NCBI GenBank assembly: GCA_027029065.1
Contig: JALVGO010000111.1
Coordinates: 1 to 12,191, forward strand
Direction: 5' to 3'
DNA: 12,191 nucleotides
From: Sulfurovum sp.
Lineage (GTDB): Bacteria > Campylobacterota > Campylobacteria > Campylobacterales > Sulfurovaceae
Under the pieces are notes generated by a model that did no database searches, was not told the origin of the DNA, and saw nothing but the letters and a program-made list of their open reading frames with translations. Made by a program: the position numbers and the translations under genes. This document shows positions 6,972-12,191 of this stretch, piece by piece (the stretch's first letter is position 1; each line of letters opens with the position of its first letter).

Positions 6972-7417
6972 CCTTTTTTCTCAAATTTGGCAACATACAC
7001 TTCGGCATCGTACGCCTCGATGCCTCTCTTTTGTGCCTCCTGTGCCATCAGACCCGCATCGCTGTCTGAGAGCAGATGCTTCTGTACATCATAGCAGCGT
7101 GCCGTACAGACACCGCAGCTTGGACTGCGGTCTTTCCCGATAAAGAGCGTAATATCAGGATGGTTGTCAAAAAAAGCTTCGGCATAGGCGATGACCGGGT
7201 CGCTCAGATCTTTCCCATTCTCATTAGAGATCGCTCTGATACGCCCCTCCTGCTTGACAAGATCCATGGTCGGGCGCGGCGTACCAAAGGCAAAATCTTC
7301 CGGACAGAACGGGATGATCTCTTTAGCCTCAAGCAGGGAAAGCAGAAGATCATTGCGGTTATCGGTACCGTCGTATCGGCAGGATTCGCCCAACAGGCAT
7401 GCAGAAACAGCGATCAT
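6968..7417 (-). CDS. DUF523 (TudS-like) Fe-S protein
   Basis: DUF523 includes TudS, a [4Fe-4S] enzyme that removes sulfur from thiouracil; most members are uncharacterised. The 149 residues show the family hallmarks: VSACLLGESCRYDG at the N-terminus (C7, C13), IIPFCPE (C38), GTPRPTMDL, and KDRSPSCGVCTARCYD (C101, C104, C108). C7 or C13 together with C38 and C101 are candidates for three-cysteine cluster binding. A TTG at 7447 would add ten residues inside the upstream gene, but family members begin at the ATG just before VSACLLG. That ATG at 7417 forms a TAATG overlap with the DUF420 stop. A desulfurase role is inferred from family only. Confidence 0.85.
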   Translation of the reverse strand: MIAVSACLLGESCRYDGTDNRNDLLLSLLEAKEIIPFCPEDFAFGTPRPTMDLVKQEGRIRAISNENGKDLSDPVIAYAEAFFDNHPDITLFIGKDRSPSCGVCTARCYDVQKHLLSDSDAGLMAQEAQKRGIEAYDAEVYVAKFEKKG

Positions 7418-7899
7418 TAGAAGACAAACAGCAGCAGATAGACCCAAATACCCGTCAGAGACGTCAACGCAATACCGATAAACGTTCTGACACCTGCACG
7501 ACGGTGCGCCTCTGAACCCACACCGGGGAGTACTCCGCCACGCCTGCTCTCTTTGTAGGCGCGCAGCAGTGTACTGCTCCAGATCCCAAGTGTTACTACG
7601 GCAATAACAATATGTACTACCAGCACAGCAAAAAGGTAGTTGTGTGATACGTGGGTGTTTTGCACAAAGGCTTCATAGCCGCCTCCAAGACGTACACCAT
7701 ACTCAAAGTACCCTACAATAACAACTGAGACCACAAAGATAATCCCCTGCAGCGTACTGTGCAGGGTGTAGTCACCTCTTTTCGCAAAGGAGATGGCAAT
7801 GCCCACCAGCAATGGCAGCAGTGCTACCACCAAAGTAACGAAATCCATAAAAAAAGGGGCTTTTGTTCCCAGAAATCCCGGTTGGAACATATAATCCAT
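7417..7899 (-). CDS. DUF420 family membrane protein
   Basis: A 160-residue inner-membrane protein with four likely transmembrane helices (about 19-38, 48-66, 87-106 and 138-158). It matches the DUF420 (YozB/CtaM) family by its layout and by histidines H47 (YTLHSTLQG), H86 (HVSHNYLF), H96 and H132 (EAHRRAGV), which could bind haem or metal. CtaM of Staphylococcus is needed for cytochrome aa3 oxidase activity; the role in Campylobacterota is not known to me. The start has TAGGAGAAG about nine bases upstream. It is first in the four-gene overlapping cluster. I saw no clear promoter in the spacer upstream. Confidence 0.82.
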   Translation of the reverse strand: MDYMFQPGFLGTKAPFFMDFVTLVVALLPLLVGIAISFAKRGDYTLHSTLQGIIFVVSVVIVGYFEYGVRLGGGYEAFVQNTHVSHNYLFAVLVVHIVIAVVTLGIWSSTLLRAYKESRRGGVLPGVGSEAHRRAGVRTFIGIALTSLTGIWVYLLLFVF

Positions 7900-7933
7900 T
7901 TGCTGCTTCTCCTAACAGTGCTTTCTTTCATTC

Positions 7934-8009
7934 AGGAATCGGAGGCTTTAGCCCCGCCTAACGCTCTCTTGGGATATCACATTCAACGACGCTAAAGCTG
8001 TCAGTTCCT
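7934..8009. repeat. Imperfect palindrome between aldehyde dehydrogenase and DUF420 genes
   Basis: AGGAA (7934-7938) pairs with TTCCT (8005-8009), and GCTTTAGC (7945-7952) pairs perfectly with GCTAAAGC (7991-7998), all in the same register. The bases between contain extra matches and G-T pairs. In the aldehyde dehydrogenase transcript it would fold 28 nt after the stop codon. No T-run follows, so it is not a standard terminator. The minus-strand string GCTTTAGCGT also occurs in hairpin unit A near 175-184. Confidence 0.55.
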
Positions 8010-8037
8010 TGTTTCAGACCACTCTACCTAAAAAAGC

Positions 8038-9486
8038 TTAACAGATCACCACCGATTTGATCTCCGTGAACTCTTCAAGTGCCCATTTGGGGCCTTCACG
8101 TCCTACACCTGAAAGTTTCGCACCGCCGTAAGGCTGCACATCAAAACGCAAGGTCGGGATGTCGTTGATGACCACACCGCCACACTCGGCATCATCGATA
8201 AACTGCTGTGTCAGTCCAAGATCGTTGGTAAAGATGCTAAACTGCAGCCCGTACGGAGAGTCGTTCATCTTCCTGATGGCACTCTCATAGTCAGGCACAC
8301 TCACAAGGCTCACAATGGGGGCGAAGACCTCTTCACAGACGATCTTCATCTCATCGGTTACATCCGCCATCACCGTGGGAGGGAAGATACCATCCACCTC
8401 ATCGCCTCCGGCAATGACACGTGCCCCCTCGTTCTTGGCAGATGCCACCCAGCTTTTGGCACGGTGTTTGGACTCTTCATCAATCAGTGGCCCCATAAAG
8501 GTCTCTTCTTCATAGGGTGATCCGACTTTCAACTTCTTTGTCTCTTCAGCCATCAGTTCGGCAAACTGCTCGTAGACATCTTCGTTGACATAGATGCGCT
8601 GCAGCGAGATGCACACCTGCCCGGAGTTGTAAAATGCCCCGTAGGCACACCGCTTGGCTGCCAGTGAGAGATCGGCACTCTTGTCAATGTAGGTTGCCGC
8701 ATTGCCGCCAAGCTCAAGTGAGACCTTTTTGATGCCCGCCTGCTTGGTGATGATATTGCCCACCGGTACCGAACCTGTAAAGGAGATGACACGCGGGATA
8801 TCGCTGGTTACCAGTGCAGAGCCAACCTCTGCATCACCGTAAACAACACTCAGAGCGTCTTGCACCGCGTAAGGCGACTCCACAAAGAGCTGTGAGAGCA
8901 TATAGGCACTCATCGGTGCTTCAGGTGTGGGCTTAAGCACCACTGCATTGCCCGCTCCCAGTGCCGGTGCGATCTTGTGGGCGACAAGGTTGAGCGGGAA
9001 GTTAAACGGGGTGATGGCAACCACCACTCCTACAGGCTCTCGGCGGAAAAAGGCTGTTGTCCTCTTGCCGCTTGGCATCAGGTCGGTCGGGATGGTCTCA
9101 CCGTGAAGGTTGGCAAGCTCCATAGCAGTGATTTTAATGGTCTCTGCACAACGCTCCACTTCAATGCGCGCAAAGGCGATCGGTTTTGCCACCTCTTTGG
9201 CAAGCATCATAGCAAACGCTTCCTTTTCACTCTCAAGCTTCATGGCAACATCTTCAAGCCACTTGATACGCTGCGAGAGCGGGCTCTTTTTGGCTTCACG
9301 CGAAGCCATTTGTGCAATTTTCAGTGCCTTCTGGGCATCTTCGGCGCTGCATACCGGTGCAGTAGAGACCACTTTGCCATCATAAGGGCTTTTGCGCTCA
9401 CTCTTCTCTGCTCTGCTCTCCTGTGTAGAACCAAAAAAGATCTTCGCTTCCGCCACTTCCGTTTTGCTGTCAAATATACCGAACAT
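8038..9486 (-). CDS. NAD(P)-dependent aldehyde dehydrogenase
   Basis: A cytosolic oxidoreductase of the aldehyde dehydrogenase superfamily, converting an aldehyde to its acid. All key residues are present: N162 (ITPFNFPLN), K185 (VVLKPTPEA), G238 (SFTGSVPVG, nucleotide loop), E258 (SLELGGN), nucleophile C292 (NSGQVCIS) and E386 (CEEVFAP). The ending PYGGAKLSGVGREGPKWALEEFTE is typical of the lactaldehyde/phosphonoacetaldehyde/GapN-like group, so the substrate may be a small hydroxy- or phospho-aldehyde, but it cannot be assigned. The ATG at 9486 has GGAGGG six bases upstream; the longer version from 9528 would begin in the promoter. Length is 482, normal for the family. Confidence 0.95.
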   Translation of the reverse strand: MFGIFDSKTEVAEAKIFFGSTQESRAEKSERKSPYDGKVVSTAPVCSAEDAQKALKIAQMASREAKKSPLSQRIKWLEDVAMKLESEKEAFAMMLAKEVAKPIAFARIEVERCAETIKITAMELANLHGETIPTDLMPSGKRTTAFFRREPVGVVVAITPFNFPLNLVAHKIAPALGAGNAVVLKPTPEAPMSAYMLSQLFVESPYAVQDALSVVYGDAEVGSALVTSDIPRVISFTGSVPVGNIITKQAGIKKVSLELGGNAATYIDKSADLSLAAKRCAYGAFYNSGQVCISLQRIYVNEDVYEQFAELMAEETKKLKVGSPYEEETFMGPLIDEESKHRAKSWVASAKNEGARVIAGGDEVDGIFPPTVMADVTDEMKIVCEEVFAPIVSLVSVPDYESAIRKMNDSPYGLQFSIFTNDLGLTQQFIDDAECGGVVINDIPTLRFDVQPYGGAKLSGVGREGPKWALEEFTEIKSVVIC

Positions 9487-9517
9487 GGATAACCCTCCAT
9501 TGGAATGTAATGCTAAG

Positions 9518-9523
9518 ATTATA
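9518..9523 (-). promoter_or_regulatory. -10 box of the aldehyde dehydrogenase promoter
   Basis: The minus strand reads GGTTATAATCTTAGC, a perfect TATAAT, with a predicted start near 9511 and a leader of about 25 nt. No strong -35 box is visible. The region just upstream is one end of the 173-bp palindrome. Confidence 0.6.
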
Positions 9524-9540
9524 ACCAAAAAGCGTTAGAG

Positions 9541-9713
9541 ATTGAACCCAAATCTCGAAATAGGATTCTTACAATCTGTGCAATGCTCGTGTTTAGGAAG
9601 TCTGTATCGTATCTGAGGCGCACCCGAAGGTGCGGTGACTGATAGGATACAGACTTCATGAATACGATGATTGTACAGAGTGCTGAATTTCTATTGCGAG
9701 ATTTGGGTTGAAT
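9541..9713. repeat. 173-bp imperfect palindrome overlapping the restriction gene 3' end
   Basis: Read on the plus strand, 9541-9613 aligns without gaps to the minus strand of 9713-9641, with about 57 of 73 positions identical by hand count. The inner part is perfect over 12 bp: GAAGTCTGTATC (9597-9608) against GATACAGACTTC (9646-9657). A central hairpin CGCACC-CGAA-GGTGCG lies at 9619-9634. The right arm covers the last 18 codons and the stop of the endonuclease gene; the left arm stops 18 bp from the aldehyde dehydrogenase -10 box. Similarity ends sharply at 9541/9713. Confidence 0.85.
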
Positions 9714-10444
9714 GCATCAAACCCTTCATAGTGTGAAAACGATAAAAGATAGAGACTTTTGAGTAGATTTGGAGAAAGCGCTTTGAGTTCCTCAAAAACA
9801 GTGTTTTCGACCACCTCCTGAGGCATTGCCGCAACCACATCATCCAACACCTTCGGCAATGCTTCACATAGACGCTTGAAAGCATCCTTTTCTCCCGTCA
9901 CCATAGCATAAAACTGATCCATTGATACCCTGCGTATAAACTCATGCTTGTGCGTAACGCCATCAAGTGAGATCTGCCATGGCATATTTTGGCTCTTTTT
10001 GGCGATGACCTCTACGAGCATACATCTGTTTTGCGCATCCTTAAGCAGCATAGACTGCATTTTCATATAGGTCTTTTGGGAAGATGCTGAGTTCATAGTG
10101 TTGTGCTTGTTTTTGATCTCCACATAGATCTTCTTTGCTTCATTGACAAGATCAAATCCCTGTTTGGGTACCTGCCACTGGGGGTCAATGTATTTAAAAA
10201 TGTTTTGATGAAAGTAACCGATGTGGTTGGTATTGGACTTGTCCATCTGTCGAATGATCTCCGCTTCAATGATCTCTTCAACAGATTTCCCGTATACCTT
10301 GGCATCAAAGGTAAGCTTGATCGGATCGATCAGATTTTTGTTAAACCGTGCCAAATCGATCTTGAAGCGGTATTTCTCTACGGTCTGCTTGACATGATCA
10401 AACAGATCTGCATCAGCGATAAACCCAAGGTTATACGACTGCAT
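9656..10444 (-). CDS. Type II restriction endonuclease, Eco47II/Sau96I family
   Basis: Cleaves unmethylated DNA, expected at GGNCC as for characterised Eco47II-family enzymes; the specificity is inferred from family. The N-terminal half is very typical: LGFIADADLFDHVKQTVEKYRFKI, NKNLIDPIKLTFD and SNTNHIGYFHQNIFKYI. The PD-(D/E)xK core is visible as QGFD(98) ... YVE(109)IK(111)NKHNTMNSASSQKTYMKMQ. A TTG lies one codon upstream (10447), but ATG at 10444 with AGGAAAA seven to eight bases upstream is preferred. It overlaps the methyltransferase gene by 14 bp. The last 18 codons lie within a long inverted repeat, so the C-terminus may be altered. Confidence 0.9.
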   Translation of the reverse strand: MQSYNLGFIADADLFDHVKQTVEKYRFKIDLARFNKNLIDPIKLTFDAKVYGKSVEEIIEAEIIRQMDKSNTNHIGYFHQNIFKYIDPQWQVPKQGFDLVNEAKKIYVEIKNKHNTMNSASSQKTYMKMQSMLLKDAQNRCMLVEVIAKKSQNMPWQISLDGVTHKHEFIRRVSMDQFYAMVTGEKDAFKRLCEALPKVLDDVVAAMPQEVVENTVFEELKALSPNLLKSLYLLSFSHYEGFDAFNPNLAIEIQHSVQSSYS

Positions 10445-11543
10445 CAACTTTTCCTGACGCTTCTATGGAGCGTATCTGATCAAGTGTCTTGACCAATGAC
10501 CTGCCCAGTGCATACGCCAGATTGACAGGTACCGCATTGCCTATCTGCTTATACTGCTGCGATACAGAACCTTCAAACTCCCAATCATCAGGGAAGGTCT
10601 GGATACGGGCATACTCTCTGACAGTAAAAGGTCTGGTCTCTTCAGGGTGACACCGTTCGGTCTGCTTTTGTGCCGGAGAACATGTTAATGTCAAGCACGG
10701 CTCATCCCAAGCAATGCGGCGGGCAATGCCTGTTTTGCCTCCGCCAAGATAGAAGCTCTTCATCATATAGGACTTTTGCAGCTCCAGAGGAAGATCGCGC
10801 CAGTAGCCTCCGGGCGGGACAAGGTCAAGAACCTCCTTCTTTTTTTGTGGGTACTGCTGTCCGGCAGAAGGGGGGACATCACTTGCATACAGAGACCCTT
10901 TTTTCAGCGCATCTTTGAGTGTATATATCTTAGACTCAGGTTCAGGCCAAACAAAGCTCACATCCGGAGCATAATCCTCCCTGATACCTACAATAAAGAG
11001 TCTCTCACGTTTTTGGGGAACACGGTAATAAATCGCCTTGAGCACTTTGGGTTCAAGCACTTTGTAGCCCATCGCCCGAAACACCTCTACAATCGTCTGA
11101 AGCGTACGCCCTTTGTCGTGATTGAGCAACCCTTTGACATTTTCTGCCAAAAAGAGCTTGGGTCTGGTCTCTTTAAGAGCACGGGCAAACTCATAAAAGA
11201 GTGTTCCCCGCGTATCTTCAAGCCCACGCTTTTTGCCTGCATACGAAAATGCCTGACAGGGGAAACCGCCGGTGAGCAGATCAACCTTGCCTCGGTATGG
11301 CGTGAAATCTATCTTTGCCACATCCCCGTATATGACAGGCCATTGCGGGCGGTTTTTCTTGAGTGTTGCAGTAGCATAACGGTCAAAATCATTGAGAAGT
11401 ATGTGTGAGATACCTGCCTTTTCCATCCCGATCGCCATACCGCCCGCTCCGGCAAAAAGCTCTATACTTTTATAGGAATAAGAGGGCTCTACAATAGTAG
11501 TAAAAGAGGATGACAATGCAATAGTAGATCCCGGTTCCCCCAC
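10431..11543 (-). CDS. DNA (cytosine-5) methyltransferase
   Basis: Transfers a methyl group from S-adenosylmethionine to C5 of cytosine and protects host DNA from the partner endonuclease. The motifs are in order: I SIELFAGAGGMAIG (27-40), IV GGFPCQAFSYAG with catalytic C96, VI AENV (133-136), VIII QKRERLFIVGIRE (177-189), then the target-recognition region (about 205-300), IX TVREYARIQTFPDDW and X QIGNAVPVNLAYALG. Its 370 residues form a complete enzyme. The start is GTG at 11543, with AAAGGAG five bases upstream. The first 24 residues are Ser/Thr-rich and precede the conserved domain. The target GGNCC is inferred from the partner nuclease. Confidence 0.96.
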   Translation of the reverse strand: MGEPGSTIALSSSFTTIVEPSYSYKSIELFAGAGGMAIGMEKAGISHILLNDFDRYATATLKKNRPQWPVIYGDVAKIDFTPYRGKVDLLTGGFPCQAFSYAGKKRGLEDTRGTLFYEFARALKETRPKLFLAENVKGLLNHDKGRTLQTIVEVFRAMGYKVLEPKVLKAIYYRVPQKRERLFIVGIREDYAPDVSFVWPEPESKIYTLKDALKKGSLYASDVPPSAGQQYPQKKKEVLDLVPPGGYWRDLPLELQKSYMMKSFYLGGGKTGIARRIAWDEPCLTLTCSPAQKQTERCHPEETRPFTVREYARIQTFPDDWEFEGSVSQQYKQIGNAVPVNLAYALGRSLVKTLDQIRSIEASGKVDAVV

Positions 11544-11577
11544 ACTTGCTCCTTTGTATTCTATATAAAACTAAGAC

Positions 11578-11606
11578 ATTATACACATTCAGAAGTTAGA
11601 AGCCAA
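11578..11606 (-). promoter_or_regulatory. Promoter of the restriction-modification genes
   Basis: On the minus strand TTGGCT (11606-11601) is followed after 17 bases by TATAAT (11583-11578), giving a start near 11571 and a leader of about 28 nt before the GTG. A TTGACA at 11618-11613 is too far from the -10 box to pair with it. No separate controller gene is visible. Confidence 0.55.
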
Positions 11607-11629
11607 TTTTTATGTCAAATTGTTATATT

Positions 11630-11866
11630 TTATGTTTGAGAATCACACGAAGAATCATTCGGACAGTAACTTTTCTTCAAAACAAATTTGTAGACAATAT
11701 CTTTGATCATCAGTATCAGGCACCATACCCAGAGGATATCGATGATGATATTGTCTTTGTACTCCAGTCCGAAACGCAGCAGCGGCCATCCGATGAGGAT
11801 GATGTACTTCATATAGTAGAAAAAGAGGATGCCCGTACCGTAGAGCTCTTTGAGTATCTGTTTCAC
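11630..11866 (-). CDS. Small membrane protein, 78 residues
   Basis: Not recognised. Two hydrophobic stretches, about residues 11-31 (TGILFFYYMKYIILIGWPLL) and 39-58 (IIIDILWVWCLILMIKDIVY), suggest two transmembrane helices joined by a short charged loop, with a Lys-rich end and two cysteines (C68, C74) in the tail. The GTG start directly follows the stop of the upstream gene (TAGGTG), and GAGG in that gene's end, about five bases upstream, could serve both the stop and the restart. The arrangement suggests translation coupled to the 103-residue gene. The tail KKSYCPNDSSCDSQT may be cytosolic by the positive-inside rule. Confidence 0.65.
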   Translation of the reverse strand: MKQILKELYGTGILFFYYMKYIILIGWPLLRFGLEYKDNIIIDILWVWCLILMIKDIVYKFVLKKSYCPNDSSCDSQT

Positions 11867-12178
11867 CTAAGCCTCGAAATTGGGTGTACCGTCAGGCATA
11901 TGTTCCATATTCTCACGCTTGGCTTCCTGCTCGGCTTCGTAAGCGTTCATCTGCATCCGCACTTCGTTGATCTGCTCGGGGGTGACACCCTCATCGCTCG
12001 ACCAGATCACCTCCACATCGGCACCATACTCTTTGCCCATTTCTTCGATCTTGTCGGCATACTCATAGATATCGAGTACCACAACCGGCTCCGCATCGGG
12101 TTTTTCCGTATCGACTAGTTCGATATACCAGCGCCCGATAGGACTTGTTTTGATAGTGGATTCAAAGATGACTGCCAT
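11867..12178 (-). CDS. Hypothetical acidic protein, 103 residues
   Basis: Not recognised. It begins MAVIFESTIKTSPIGRWYIELVDTEK, suggesting a beta-strand-rich N-terminal half (residues 1-65, with VVVLDIYEYADKIEEMGKEYGADVEVIWSSDEG). A helical, Glu/Gln-rich C-terminal part follows (TPEQINEVRMQMNAYEAEQEAKRENMEHM). No signal peptide or membrane segment is seen. The ATG at 12178 is close to the window edge and only a weak AGGG is visible eight bases upstream, so an upstream gene or promoter may lie outside the window. It is adjacent to, and probably cotranscribed with, the small membrane protein gene. Confidence 0.7.
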   Translation of the reverse strand: MAVIFESTIKTSPIGRWYIELVDTEKPDAEPVVVLDIYEYADKIEEMGKEYGADVEVIWSSDEGVTPEQINEVRMQMNAYEAEQEAKRENMEHMPDGTPNFEA

Positions 12179-12191
12179 GGCTAAAACCCTA

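Noticed and set aside
9541..9713. Integron attC site at the palindrome
   Set aside because: One end fits the RYYYAAC/GTTRRRY core but the other has a mismatch, 173 bp is longer than typical attC sites, and there is no integrase or cassette array in the window.
1..12191. CRISPR array, tRNA or rRNA genes, insertion sequence
   Set aside because: No regularly spaced direct repeats, cloverleaf-like sequence, rRNA signature or transposase-like protein was seen on either strand.

Overview
The window looks like a chromosomal segment of a member of the Campylobacterota (epsilonproteobacteria), probably a Sulfurovum- or Sulfurimonas-like sulfur-cycling bacterium. This is an inference from protein character: an EF-Ts of about 350 residues, an S2 protein with an extra C-terminal domain, a siroheme reductase with a plant-type HtrA protease, TATAAT-type promoters with weak -35 boxes, and moderate GC content. 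Nearly every gene is on the minus strand; the exception is one small hypothetical gene at 3665-3880.

Reading in the direction of transcription, from the right edge to the left: (1) 12178-11630, two small unrecognised genes, one soluble and acidic and one membrane protein. (2) 11543-9656, a type II restriction-modification pair: an m5C methyltransferase overlapping an Eco47II/Sau96I-family endonuclease (expected site GGNCC). The last 18 codons of the endonuclease lie in one arm of a 173-bp imperfect palindrome that fills the gap to the next gene. (3) 9486-8038, an aldehyde dehydrogenase with its own promoter and a strong ribosome binding site, followed by a palindromic spacer. (4) 7899-3877, four genes whose ends overlap by 1, 4 and 4 bases: a DUF420 membrane protein, a DUF523/TudS-like Fe-S protein, a secreted two-PDZ HtrA-like protease and a siroheme sulfite/nitrite reductase. 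(5) 3880-3665 (plus strand) a small hypothetical protein, divergent from bcp (3601-3131), a thiol peroxidase. (6) 3053-2569, a RHH antitoxin / RelE-ParE toxin pair with a probable operator over its promoter. (7) 2375-322, the translation genes rpsB and tsf, preceded by a structured leader of about 145 nt. (8) 321-1, a gene-free tail with two related hairpin repeats and an AT-rich repeat that recurs upstream of bcp.

The gene content is mostly ordinary core and accessory content. I do not see a clearly new multi-gene defence or mobile system. The most unusual signals are structural: the long inverted repeat that includes the 3' end of the restriction gene, the intergenic hairpin family after tsf, the folded rpsB leader, the S2-HhH fusion, and the tightly coupled operon joining a periplasmic protease with sulfur/Fe-S enzymes.
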